Of a stretch of DNA of 64,000 nt, positions 12,356 through 25,200 are shown one piece after another. Each line of letters starts with the position of its first letter. Within the stretch, counting starts at the first letter, position 1. Source of the DNA: Xenopus tropicalis (Eukaryota; Chordata; Amphibia; Anura; Pipidae). The notes under the pieces were generated by a model. The model saw nothing but the letters and a program-made list of their open reading frames with translations, was not told the DNA's origin and did no database searches. Where the stretch lies: assembly GCF_000004195.4 (NCBI RefSeq), contig NC_030686.2:43964961-44028960 (forward strand). Direction: 5' to 3'. The position numbers and the translations under genes were made by a program.

Positions 12356-12824
12356 AAAATATAGCACCCGGGATAGGATACACCCAACTGGGGGTTATAT
12401 GTAGAGACTCCCTGTCCATTCAGCATCCACCAGGGGTCACTTTGTCTCTCCCCCCCACCCTCCCCCTTGTGGGAATGACAAAGGGGCTCCAGGGGGGGTG
12501 CAGGTTGAAGATGCTCTGTGGGGAATTTATGGTGGGGGGGACGGCCCTGACATTCTTTCAAAGAAAAGAAATAACATCACTCCCAGGGACAAAGGCAGAG
12601 GGAGGAGAAGAAGCCGGGGCACAGGTCCTGTGTGCGAGGAGAGAGGGGGCACAGGTTGTGGGAGTAGAGACCAACACTGGCCGCAGTTGGGACACAGACA
12701 CAAGAGGGATGGGGTGAGTGCTTAGATAAAGAGGGATTACTGCTTGGGAAGAGTCCCATTAGTATTGGTGCTGTAGGTGTGCCATATTTACATCCTGTGC
12801 CACTTCTTACTGGTTGGTGCCATA

Positions 12825-13219
12825 ATGGCTGGGCTATCTGCCAGCACTGTACTGAGGAGTTGGTTGGTTATCACCTTAATAGCTGCAAGTGCTTCTGGGA
12901 CCCCTCTGTCCGCTGATACTGCCCCAGCTCAGGTGTTTAACTCTGCAAGAAGCCAGGTGCCACCTAGGGGCACGGTGCCAAAACTGCGGCGCAGATCCAC
13001 AAACTCTCAGCCTTTCGATGGCTCTGATTTACTGCCAGACAGCGTTGATGAGAAATACCCCCCTGGAGAGCAGGAAGGGGGGACAGACACAGTAATGCCC
13101 AGCTGGTCTCTACGCTGCCCACCCCGCTGCCGGTGTACGCCAACACTTGTCAACTGCTCAGGAGCTGGTTTGTGGAAAATGCCCCCAGCGGGAGACTGCC
13201 CACCTGAGACTGCCATCAT
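12825..13219 (+). CDS. pkd1-like: pkd1-like exon 1: signal peptide and LRRNT
   Basis: The ATG at 12825 has a good context (A at -3, G at +4). It opens a signal peptide (MAGLSASTVLRSWLVITLIA, about residues 1-24). The same frame is open upstream to 12777 but holds no earlier ATG. A basic, Ser-rich stretch is followed by the cysteine-rich LRR N-cap CPPRCRCTPTLVNCSG at about residues 97-112. Donor atcat/gtgagt, phase 2. Confidence 0.88.
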
Positions 13220-16200
13220 GTGAGTAACCAAAAAATCAGCAAGCGGTTAAATATTTATTGTTATTACCCTCTCTAGTCTTCTTAACCCCCCTTAGTGAGT
13301 TCTCTGGTGCCTATGTAACTGCATGCAGACTTACACGGGCACAATACCGTGGCATGACTTTATCCGATTGGTCACCTTTGAATTCACTTTTTGTACGATG
13401 TAGAGAGTAATATTCTGAAAAATAGTCTTTATTTTTTATTATTAGTAGTTTGTCATTTATTTAGCTTTTTGTTCAGCAGCTCTGCAGTTTAGAACTGCAA
13501 CAACATTCTGGTTGCTAGGGTCCAATTTAACCTAGCAACCAGGCAATGGTTTTAATTAGAGACAGGAATTTGAATAGAGGAGACTCTAAACATAAAGAAA
13601 AGTGATTAAAAGTAACAAAAACCATTAAAATTGTTGCCTCACAGAGCAATCAGTTTAGGTGGCTGGGGTCAGTGACCCCCATTTGAAAGCTAGGAAATAA
13701 TTCAAGAACTATAAAAAAAATTAGGACCAGTTGAAAAGTTGCTAACAATAGGCCATTCTATAACATAATAAAGGTTAAGGAAGGTAAACCACCCCTTTAA
13801 AGGCATATTATACTGACTATTGATTTTCAAAGCAACTGTTGTGTGTATATGATCTTTGAGTCACCTATATAAGCTATAGAGATATTGCTCCGTAATGCCA
13901 GGCTATCACTTTCTGTGCTAAGGTGAGAATCGCCCGGCAGCTCAGGCCGATAGCGGCATTTAGCCGATTATTTTATTATTTGTATTGATTTGTCTGCCAT
14001 TAATTATCAGTAATGATATAGTTGGACAGTCTGCATTCAGCCTGTCGTTGGGTCCAGCATTTGGTCGGGCTCCCATAACAGAATAACCTTATGCTATTTG
14101 GGGGCCTCTGATATAGAGAATCCATTGAAATTAGGGAATCTAACATGGTCGTTAAATGGTTGTTATTGTGCCCAATCTGGATAAGCTTAATACTGTATTT
14201 GCATGGACAAGCAACGTACGATGATCTGCACGCAAATAAATACCTTCCTAGGTACACAAATATAATCTGTGCCAGTATGAGCTGTAACCATGGCCTTGTA
14301 TCAGACTCCACATGTAAGCACAGCGACAAGAGAAATTCACTGTATTTCGGGCTAGCCAGCCCCGAAATGTATAGCCCGAGGCAGTGTATTCATTCATGTG
14401 TTGTGGGATCCCATTCACCTTGCTCATCTCCCCCTAACTGGCCTTCAAGCTGGGCCCCCTTAGCCCATAACAAGGTTACAGATATATAGAAACATTGGGG
14501 TAACAGTCACCCTGCTATAGTTCCAGGGGTACCCAGGGCACAAATAAGCACTCACCCCAAATCCCCCCTAACTGGCCTTCAGGCTGGGCCCCCTTAGCCC
14601 ATAACAAGGTTACAGATATATAGAAACATTGGGGTAACAGTCACCCTGTTATAGTTCCAGGGGTACCCAGGGCACAAATAAGCATTCACCCCAAATCCCC
14701 CCCTAACTGGCCTTCAGGCTGGGCCCCCTTAGCCCATAACAAGGTTACAGATATATAGAAACATTGGGGTAACAGTCACCCCGCTATAGTTCCAGGGGTA
14801 CCCAGGGTACAAATAAGCACTCACCCCAAATCCCCCCCTAACTGGCCTTCAGGCTGGGCCCCCTTAGCCCATAACAAGGTTACAGATATATAGAAACATT
14901 GGGGTAACAGTCACCCTGCTATAGTTCCAGGGGTACCCAGGGCACAAATAAGCACTCACCCCAAATCCCCCCCTAACTGGCCTTCAGGCTGGGCCCCCTT
15001 AGCCCATAACAAGGTTACAGATATATAGAAACATTGGGGTAACAGTCACCCCGCTATAGTTCCAGGGGTACCCAGGGCACAAATAAGCACTCACCTGAGA
15101 TTGCCCTAGTGACTATGGATCAGCTGAAGTAAACAGCAAAACTGTATTTACATGTGCATATGAACACTGGGATTTGCATGCAAATAGATTAAAGTCCTTC
15201 CTGGTTAAACAAATCTAATCTGCTACTAAATATAAGGTATCATTTGTAACTATTGGCTTGCATCAGCCTTTAGTTGTCCTTGTAATGCTGCCACTGTGAC
15301 AGAATGCTCTGTTATACAGATAGCTAGAATCTCAGCCATAAAGCAGGGCAGGACTGCTGCTTACAATGGGGGGATCAGATAGGATCTGTGCCACTGTGAC
15401 AGAATGCTCTGTTATACAGATAGCTAGAATCTCAGCCATAAAGCAGGGCAGGACTGCTGCTTACAATGGGGGGATCAGATAGGATCTGTGCCACTGTGAC
15501 AGAATGCTCTGTTATACAGATAGCTAGAATCTCAGCCATAAAGCAGGGCAGGACTGCTGCTTACAATGGGGGGGGGGGGATCAGATAGGATCTGTGCCAC
15601 TGTGACAGAATGCTCTGTTATACAGTTATAAGGATAGCTATAATAATATTTTTTGCACAAATATACGCTTTATTTTTTGTTGATATTGTCCCTTTAAACG
15701 ACAGCTGGGTAACACCTACAGTCCAAGCCGGTGGCACAATACAGATGGTGCGGAGGAGGCGAGGGGGTGAAAGTGAATCCTTTAGTAAATAAAGCTCTGG
15801 AGCGGAACATTGTTAGAAGTATTCCAGAGCAGGATATCCTGATAGGCAGCTGGGAGTCTGTATCAATGCTCTGCCGTACGGAAAGGGTGGTCTGAGCACG
15901 GAATGGCCTTCCGGTAGAGTGCTGGGGCCAGACAGGGCCCTTTCCTGGGGATGGAATGAGTCTCTAGGTGCCGGCACCAAATGGGCAGCAGTGGAATCTG
16001 ATGATCTCTGTACCCACAGAAGCCCATGTGTCTATAGCACTGATTGCACTCTTACCACTCTCTAGCCATTACCCATCATGCTCAGTGCAGTGAGGGCACC
16101 ATCAATAATCATACTGATTACTAAGTTTGCAGGGGGGCCCAATGTTTTAGGCCATCAATAATCAGAGCCCCCCTGCGTGATGGATCCTTCCATCAAGTAA

Positions 16201-19200
16201 AATGGTGCCCCAGTAAAAAAAACTGAGTTTCCTCAACACAAATTGCTGTTTCATTGGGGGGAGGCAGGGGCATAGTACCTGTGGGTGTGGGGGCAGGGGC
16301 ATAGTACCTGTGGGTGTGGGGGCAGGGGCATAGTACCCGTGGGTGTGGGGGCAGGGGCATAGTACCCGTGGGTGTGGGGGCAGGGGCATAGTACCCGTGG
16401 GTGTGGGGGCAGGGGCATAGTACCCGTGGGTGTGGGGGCAGGGGCATAGTACCCGTGGGTGTGGGGGCAGGGGCATAGTACCCGTGGGTGTGGGGGCAGG
16501 GGCATAGTACCCGTGGGTGTGGGGGCATAGTACCCGTGGGCGTGGGGGGCAGGGGCATAGTACCCGTGGGCGTGGGGGCAGGGGCATAGTACCCGTGGGC
16601 GTGGGGGGCAGGGGCATAGTACCCGTGGGCGTGGGGGCAGGGGCATAGTACCCGTGGGCGTGGGGGCAGGGGCATAGTACCCGTGGGCGTGGGGGCAGGG
16701 GCATAGTACCCGTGGGGTGGGGGGCAGGGGCATAGTACCCGTGGGGGTGGGGGCAGGGGCATAGTACCCGTGGGGGTGGGGGCAGGGGCATAGTACCCGT
16801 GGGGGTGGGGGCAGGGGCATAGTACCCGTGGGGGTGGGGGCAGGGGCATAGTACCCGTGGGGGTGGGGGCAGGGGCATAGTATCTGTGGGGGTGGGGGCA
16901 GGGGCAGGGGCATTGTACCTGTGGGGGTTGGGGCAGGGGCATAGTACCTGTGGGTGTGGGTGTGGGGGCAGGAGCATAGTACCTGTGGGGGTGGGGTAGG
17001 TGCCACAGTACAAATAGGGTTGCCATCTTATTTTAGTATTATACCGGCCCTCAGGTCAGGGGAGTAGGTGGGGTGTCACATGGGGTGGGGCAATGGCATC
17101 ATAGGGCGGGGAAATGGGCAGGTTATAGGCGGGTCTGGCCTTATAAGGAGCAATATGTCAGCAGAGAGGGTCAGGGAAGAGAGGGATTTATAGGGTACAA
17201 CAAATTTACTAGGAATTACATTACCGGTAACTTTGTATTTCCTATCCCAGCCCCTAGCTGGTGAGTTACTGGTTGAGCTGGTCGAATCCCAGCCGACTGG
17301 TAGCAAAGTACACCACTGAATTCCAAGTCTACTTTTTGTTAGTTATTATTATCATTATTATTTCCTATTCCAAATAGGAAAAGTCTTTCTCTACTTCCTT
17401 TCTGGGAAACAAACAGTAGTCCTGCCTTGCTTTATGGCAGAGATTCCAATTGACAATACTGCTAGGATTATATTAGAGTGTTTCATGGGACACAATCAAA
17501 TCAACTACTTATCTGTGCTACAAAAAGGGATTAAGGGGGTTTAACTGAGGCCAAACACGGATTGCTGAGCGCTTGAAACACACAAATACATGAATTCTAA
17601 ACGTCTAATAGTGTAGAAAAAGCACCGCACTATTAACGCTTGTGTAAAGGCACTAGCAACTGTGTGACGGTAACAACCCCTTGAATGCACCCACGTCACT
17701 CTCTGCATGTCAAGCTTTCAGTTCTTTGCCCTTTATGTACCTACAGCTGGTCAGTTATGGGGAGATCCATAGTAACGGTGCCCGCGGGGTTTGCACAACT
17801 CTGGGTATCCGGGCAGCGGCTGGGACAGGCTAGGAATGTCCTGTCTTCTCTGAATCCCAATTCCTTCCCATGGAAACGGGTGGGGGCAGTGTGTCCAGCT
17901 TTGGCTGCAGCCCTCACTGACACTCACTGGGGCAGCTTCTGAAAATCCCATAGAAATAAATAGCAAGGGGGTGAATTATTCCATGGTGAGCTCTGATTTC
18001 ACAATTTGGTAAATCTGCCCCACTGTAGTCTAGAACTCGGTTTATAGGGGTAGGAGGATAGAGAGACAGGCAGGGCCTACTATGAACCAGAGTTATCGGA
18101 TATATTATATATATGTTACATGTATTTCACTTTTTCAGGGATCTGTCAAGAAATCAACTGACTTTGCTCCAAATACGAGAGTTGATTGGATACAGGAGCC
18201 TAAGGAAGCTGTGAGTATCTGTGGGGCAGGCAGTATGGGGGCTGATCCAAAGGTATAGACCAGGGGTCCCCAGCCTTTCTTACTCGGGAGCCACAGTCAA
18301 ATGTAAAAAGACTTGGGGAACAACACAAGCACCATAAAAGTTCATGGAGGAGCCAAATAAGGGCTGTGATTGGCTATTAGGGGCCTCTATGCACCCTATC
18401 AGCTTACAGGGGCTTTATTTGGTAGGGAATCTTGTTTTTTATTCAACCAAAACTTGCCCCCAAGTCAGGAATTCAAAAATAACTCCCTGGTTTGGGGGCA
18501 CTGAGAGCAACACCCAAGGGGTTGGGGAGGAACATGTTGCCCCATAGCCACTGGTTGGGGATCACTGGTATTGAATATACTGGACTGGCAACATTTTACT
18601 TAAATGACCAATACCGTATGATTTTCACTCAGTATCAGACTGCTCTGTGCGCTACATTGTTACTCAGAAATCATCACACTGCTCTGCCTGGTACTATATT
18701 GCCCCCATGGAACCCGCTCTGCCTGTCGCCATATTGCCCTAATATAACTCGTAGGGCTCAGTCTCCGTACATAATCACACTGCTCTGCCTGACGCCATAT
18801 TGCCCTCATATAACTCGTAGGGCTGAGTCTCCGTACATAATCACACTGCTCTGCCTGACGCCATATTGCCCTCATATAACTCGTAGGGCTCAGTCTCCGT
18901 ACATAATCACACTGCTCTGCCTGACGCCATATTGCCCTCATATAACTCGTAGGGCTCAGTCTCCGTACATAATCACACTGCTCTGCCTGGTACTATATTG
19001 CCCCCATGGAACCCGCTCTGCCTGTCACCATATTTCCCTCATATAACTCGTAGGGCTCAGTCTCCGTACATAATCACACTGCTCTGCCTGGTACTATATT
19101 GCCCCCATGGAACCCGCTCTGCCTGTCACCATATTTCCCTCATATAACTCGTAGGGCTCAGTCTCCGTACATAATCACACTGCTCTGCCTGGTACTATAT

Positions 19201-22200
19201 TGCCCCCATGGAACCCGCTCTGCCTGTCGCCATATTGCCCTCATATAACTCGTAGGGCTCAGTCTCTGTACATAATCACACTGCTCTGCCTGGTACTATA
19301 TTGCCCCCATGGAACCCGCTCTGCCTGTCGCTATATTGCCCTCATATAACTCGTAGGGCTCAGTCTCCGTACATAATCACACTGCTCTGCCTGGTACTAT
19401 ATTGCCCCCATGGAACCCGCTCTGCCTGTCGCTATATTGCCCTCATATAACTCGTAGGGCTCAGTCTCCGTACATAATCACACTGCTCTGCCTGTCACCA
19501 TATTTCCCTCATATAACTCGTAGGGCTCAGTCTCCGTACATAATCACACTGCTCTGCCTGTCGCCATATTGCCCTCATATAACTCGTAGGGCTCAGTCTC
19601 CGTACATAATCACACTGCTCTGCCTGTCACCATATTGCCCTCATATAACTCGTAGGGCTCAGTCTCCGTACATAATCACACTGCTCTGCCTGTTGCCATA
19701 TCACCCCAATACATCACACTGGTGTCTGTTACTGTATCGCCCCAATATAACACCCCAGTGGTGTTCCTAGACGCAACACAAGCACTACCTGCCCCTACTG
19801 TTCAGCCTTTGCCTGCCCCTCACATCCTCCTCCCCACGCGCCCCTCATGTCCCAACTCCCCGCCCACCCCTTCCCCATTCCTATATGGGTTCCTAATTAG
19901 TGTTGAATAAAATCCACATTGTTCTCTATGAAACCTGCTTGGTTCTGTGTCCCATCTCATTCCTGCTCTGCGGTTCCCCTTTAATTCTCTACTCAGGATC
20001 CTACGTGAGAACCAGATTCAGATCATTGATGAGAGTGCTGTGGTTTTCCTGCCGCCTCTGCAGTCTCTGTAAGTGGTGACTCTTCCCCTTTCTTGGACTT
20101 TTTATATATTCTTTTTCCATTTACTTCTCTTTCACTATATTGAGTTCCTGTTGAAGGGGTTGTTCACCTTTAAATTAACCTTTAGGGGGTTATATAATAA
20201 AAGGCACTAAGTTTGCCTAGGAGCAGTAACCTATAGCAACCAGGTAGAATTTACTAGTCTACTATTTAACAGCAAGCATCTTATTGGTTGCTATGGGTTA
20301 CTGCTACTGGGCTTAGTATGTAACAGAGAGTGGTAATCTGAAACAAATTGCAATTTTTTAAAAATTTTTCCGAATTTCATATTATTTGCAGTTTTTGAAT
20401 TCTTTAGTTTTTTATTCAGCAGCTCTTTTTGTTTGGAATTGTAGCAGCTATATGGGGGTTGGGTCCAGATTACTCTAGCAACCAGATATTGGTTTGAATG
20501 AGAGACTGGAATATGAATAGGGGAGGGGCTGAATAGAAAGAGTAGTAATAAAAGTAATAAGAAGTAACAATAATGATGAAATCGTAGCCTCAAACAGCAA
20601 TAGTTCTTTTGCTGCCGGGGTCAGCGACCCCCTTTTGAAAGCTGGAAAGAGTAGAAGAAAGCAAATAATTCAAAAATGAATTGTGTGATTTTCCTACCCG
20701 CTGCAACCTCTGTTATTTCTGTTCTACCATTGCTCCCCCCCCCCCCGACTGACTCCATTAAACACTTTGCCTTCTCTCTCTCCTTGTTTTCTCCTTTCCT
20801 GATTCTGCTTCTCTTGCAGGGATCTCTCGGGCAATGGCTTGCCTTGTACTTGCCCCTTGCAACGTTTCATTTCCCGTTTATCGAAGGGAGGGGACCTGGA
20901 GACTGATCGGGAGACAGAACTCTGTGCCCAGGGCCCCGGTGCCTCTGTGCTGCCTTGTGGTGAGAAAGAATTAAATGCAATTATATAATGGCTGGCCTCA
21001 GGGCTGCCATTACTATAGCCAGACCTGGACTTGCAGTCTAGAAACTGATAAAGACCAGAAGGGCTGCTATAAGCCCCAGAGCAGTTCTTTATATTGGGTC
21101 TGTGTGGAGCAGTTTGGCCCTTAAGCCCTTGACATACCAGGCCCAATTTGACTCCCAGATGTAGATGGCTACAGTGGTCCTACTTAATTTCTCTTATGTC
21201 TGTCCCGCCAGAGAAGTGGGTAACCAGCCCTATATTGGTCACTGGTATCTCTCTAACTTTATCAAGGGAGGAGAGGAGTAGGGTTGCCACCTGGCAGGTA
21301 TTTGACTAACAAGCCGGTAAGGGCCGGCACTGGTATTACAAATTTACTGGTAATATACTTGCCAGCAATTTTGTAATGGCTAATAAATTAATCTCTTCCC
21401 TGACCCTCTCCAATGCTGATCACCATTTATAACTATGGGACCACCTCTGCTCCGCCTATAACCCCACCCACTCTCCCCATTTATCAGCCCCATCCACCCA
21501 TTTCCCTGCCCCCTGTGTTATATCCCTACCACCAAATTGCATCACATCCCACCCCCTAACCTAAGGGCCGATATTAATCACAGAAAAAGATGGTATTTCT
21601 ATTGGGGGCCCCTGCAGCAGTGCAAGAGCACATCTGGGGATCATGTCTACTTCATTGAGCGCAGACCATTTCTTCACTGCCTGCCTTACTAAATTGTACT
21701 TCCTGTACTTGAGGGTCATGTTATCACAAATTTATTGGGCTGGGGGGTCCCACCAATTAAATTTTGCCCAGGGCCTGCTGGTACCTTAAAGGGGTGGTTC
21801 ACCTTCAGATTAACTTTTAGTATGTTATAGAATGGCCTATGGGTAACCATAGGTATATGGCACCATGTGACCAATATACAGCATGTTTTTCTACTGGGTT
21901 CCATCATGACTGTACGATTTCCAACCCCAAATGTCATAGTCCTTCATGTATGGCCGTTCAGACCCAAGTATGTGCCACCATATGACCTCAGTTCTTTGTC
22001 GTGCCCCACAATATGCAAACATCAGGCATAGAAGTTGCCCACATCTAATGCAATGTTCTTCCTCCCTTGCAGCGGAGCACTATATCTCTTGTGTACCAGG
22101 TTCCCCCGACTCTGTGCTGCCATACTCATTTGTAACACCGGCTGCTCTATCCGCCAGCTCTTGCCTTGCTCTTTGCTTCCGCCATGGCCATTCTCATTAT

Positions 22201-25200
22201 GGGCAAGATGATGCCCAACGGTGTTTGTGCGGCTCCATCTCGACGGAGCCTGTTGATCCCTGTGATGTGTGTCCTGCCGGTGGCCAAAACCCTCAGTGCA
22301 ACAAGGCTCTTATTCCCGACCCTCATCCTGTGGAGGTGAGAACCCAAACCCAGTGAGATCCTCAAAGCCAATAAGAGATTTAATAATAATATAAAATGTA
22401 GGTTGAGCTTCTGTTTTCCTTTTTAAAATGGTTATACCTCCCAGGCCATTGACTTTTCTTAGCACCTTTACTTAGAAGTCACCTCCTTCTCTTTTCCTTG
22501 CAGGTATCAGTGTCTCTATCGGGCCCCCTGCACTGCTCCGTGTTCCAGCTGGCAGAGTTTAGTGCCTTTGCCTCCATCCCCATAACACGGTTTGTGTGGC
22601 ATTTTGTTCCTGGCGAGGAGCCAGTCGTTACAACAGATAGCAATGCCCATCACAAGTACAGCCTGCCTGGGCAATACAGAGTGCTAGTACTGGCAGAGGG
22701 GCAGAGGCCTGGAGCAGAAGCTCTTGTGAGGGTGATTGTGCCAGTGCAGGGGGCAGAGCTGCAGTGCCCTCCGGTGGCACAAACTGGGCAGAATGTTGAG
22801 GTGTGGCTGAATGTTCATCAGGGTACAGACCTTCAGGCTGTGTATGGGGTACAAGAGCCAGAGGGACACTTGCAGACAGGTGAGTAGATACACCTATTGA
22901 TGGTTAGAGGGGGAATTTAGAAGAAATATCAGTCTGTTCTATACATATAACCCACAGCAACCAATGTGTAACTGATCTACACTTTTTCAGATAATTATCA
23001 CTGTTTTGGGGGCAACCCATTCATGTCAAATGGGAGTCATTTACAGCAGGTTGCAATTTACCCCATGGTGTATGACCAGCAGTGGGATCTGTACCTCAGC
23101 ATTATATTTGGTGCTGTGCCACTGGGAGACTTTACATGCTCTACATTTATGTTCTTACCCCCAGATGATTCCTCTTGCCCCCGTGGGGGACGTGTCTTCC
23201 AGAAGAATCTGAATTGCTACTGGTTGAACCAAGTCAAGGAATCGTTTGCAGACTCACGCACCCGCTGCCGCTCAATACCCGGGGGTGATATTGCATATAT
23301 AGAAACTATAGAGGAACTGACCTTTCTACAGGAAATCTTTCTAAAGTAGGTGGAAATAATTGGTTTTGTTTTATGTCTTATCAGCCTCTGGGAAGCGACT
23401 GGGGCTGTGGGATAGCAGGTATAGTAGGGAGAGATGGTGCCTATAGTAGCAGTGGGGGGATAATAGCCTCTGGGAAGGGACTGGGGCTGTGGGATAGCAG
23501 GTATAGTAGGGAGAGATGGTGCCTATAGTAGCAGTGGGGGGATAATAGCCTCTGGGAAGGGACTGGGGCTGTGGGATAGCAGGTATAGTAGGGAGAGATG
23601 GTGCCTATAGTAGCAGTGGGATAATAGCCTCTGGGAAGGGACTGGGGCTGTGGGATAGCAGGTATAGTAGGGAGAGATGGTGCCTATAGTAGCAGTGGGA
23701 TAATAGCCTCTGGGAAGGGACTGGGGCTGTGGGATAGCAGGTATAGTAGGGAGAGATGGTGCCTATAGTAGCAGTGGGGGGATAATAGCCTCTGGGAAGG
23801 GACTGGGGCTGTGGGATAGCAGGTATAGTAGGGAGAGATGGTGCCTATAGTAGCAGTGGGGGGATAATAGCCTCTGGGAAGGGACTGGGGCTGTGGGATA
23901 GCAGGTATAGTAGGGAGAGATGGTGCCTATATTAACAGTGGGGGGATAATAGCCTCTGGGAAGGGACTGGGGCTGTGGGATAGCAGGTATAGTAGGGAGA
24001 GATGGTGCCTATAGTAGCAGTGGGATAATAGCCTCTGGGAAGGGACTGGGGCTGTGGGATAGCAGGTATAGTAGGGAGAGATGGTGCCTATAGTAGCAGT
24101 GGGGGGATAATAGCCTCTGGGAAGGGACTGGGGCTGTGGGATAGCAGGTATAGTAGGGAGAGATGGTGCCTATAGTAGCAGTGGGGGGATAATAGCCTCT
24201 GGGAAGGGACTGGGGCTGTGGGATAGCAGGTATAGTAGGGAGAGATGGTGCCTATAGTAGCAGTGGGGGGATAATAGCCTCTGGGAAGGGACTGGGGCTG
24301 TGGGATAGCAGGTATAGTAGGGAGAGATGGTGCCTATAGTAGCAGTGGGGGGATAATAGCCTCTGGGAAGGGACTGGGGCTGTGGGATAGCAGGTATAGT
24401 AGGGAGAGATGGTGCCTATAGTAGCAGTGGGGATACAAAGCAGGTGATTTACGGTTCCCTGATCAAATGGTGAAAAAGAATGTATTGTTCCAATGTAATT
24501 ATTTCTTACCTTTTCCAGCCATGCCCCTGTGTGGGTTAACGTTTCTCAATCTAAAGATCTTTCTGCTTTGATGAGCCCAGCATTATATCAGGAGTGCTCT
24601 CAGCTACCACTAGTGCCAGGTGGAACGGGCAAGAGCAGATCTTGTAACGAGAAGGCTCCTTCATTGTGTACAAGAAAGGCAGGGGGTCAGTATATCTTCC
24701 TGGTACACTCGTATCTTTCACTGGCACATCTCTAGTCTATGGCCTACAACCACACCATACAGTACCAAAGTAATCTCTCATTGCTTGTAGCTCAACACAC
24801 CAGACCAAAGCTTTGTAAAGTTGGCCGTTTGGCAAGGTGGCTATGCCAGTGGATCTTCTAATTTGAATTACAATGGCGGGCATAGGTGCCGTCGGATCGG
24901 GGACCGCATCAACGAGCCAATGTGGTTCCCAATCTGACGGAAATACAACCCTGCCCAATCGCAATGTTGCCAATTTTAGGCCAGATCTCGGTCGGGTAGG
25001 CCCATTGGGGAGCCCATAGCCACCTTTAGCCTTCAATCACTTCTCTCACTGTCTTATATTGCTCTTTGGCAGTTCCCCTTCCGGATGTGCCCACGTACCT
25101 GGTTGGAATCCCTGTACTTACTGATGCTGAGACACACAATGCCAGTTTGGCTGATTCCGTCACCGATCTGCAGGGAGACATTGAAGTGAGTCTTGGCTGA

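Larger units (their letters stand above)
6768..12824. other. NHERF1 3' UTR and intergenic region
   Basis: No gene was recognised between the NHERF1 stop and the polycystin start codon. The stretch holds three arrays (7740-8125, 8785-9597, 10485-11745) and a SINE-like tail near 12209. The 12380-12824 part is G-rich and may hold the promoter or 5' UTR of the polycystin gene, but I cannot point to a TATA box or CpG island. Confidence 0.6.
13220..18138 (+). other. pkd1-like: pkd1-like intron 1
   Basis: A 4.9-kb intron carrying a T2-like element (13440-13800), two arrays (14420-15100, 15287-15615), the G-rich 29-bp array (16258-17000) and a repeat with agggttgcca ends (17018-17275). No exon was recognised. 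Confidence 0.75.
18211..19996 (+). other. pkd1-like: pkd1-like intron 2
   Basis: A 1.8-kb intron holding a hAT-like element (18263-18571) and a tandem array (18660-19720). No exon was recognised. Confidence 0.75.

Noticed and set aside
12028..12561. 177-codon minus-strand open frame upstream of the polycystin start
   Set aside because: No similarity recognised; covers a SINE-like tail and low-complexity G-rich sequence.
12777..12824. Upstream start for the polycystin gene at 12777
   Set aside because: The codon there is GTG. The ATG at 12825 has a good context and begins a typical signal peptide.
16162..17026. Three overlapping minus-strand open frames of about 250-280 codons, Pro/Thr/Tyr-rich
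   Set aside because: They are produced by the 29-bp G-rich minisatellite, which lacks stops in every minus frame. No domain, no splice context.
18492..19770. Plus-strand open frames of 122-184 codons
   Set aside because: Minisatellite reading; peptide repeats follow the DNA unit and no gene context exists in intron 2.
23377..24435. Regularly spaced repeats that might suggest a CRISPR array
   Set aside because: Units are contiguous without unique spacers, in a vertebrate intron; an ordinary minisatellite.
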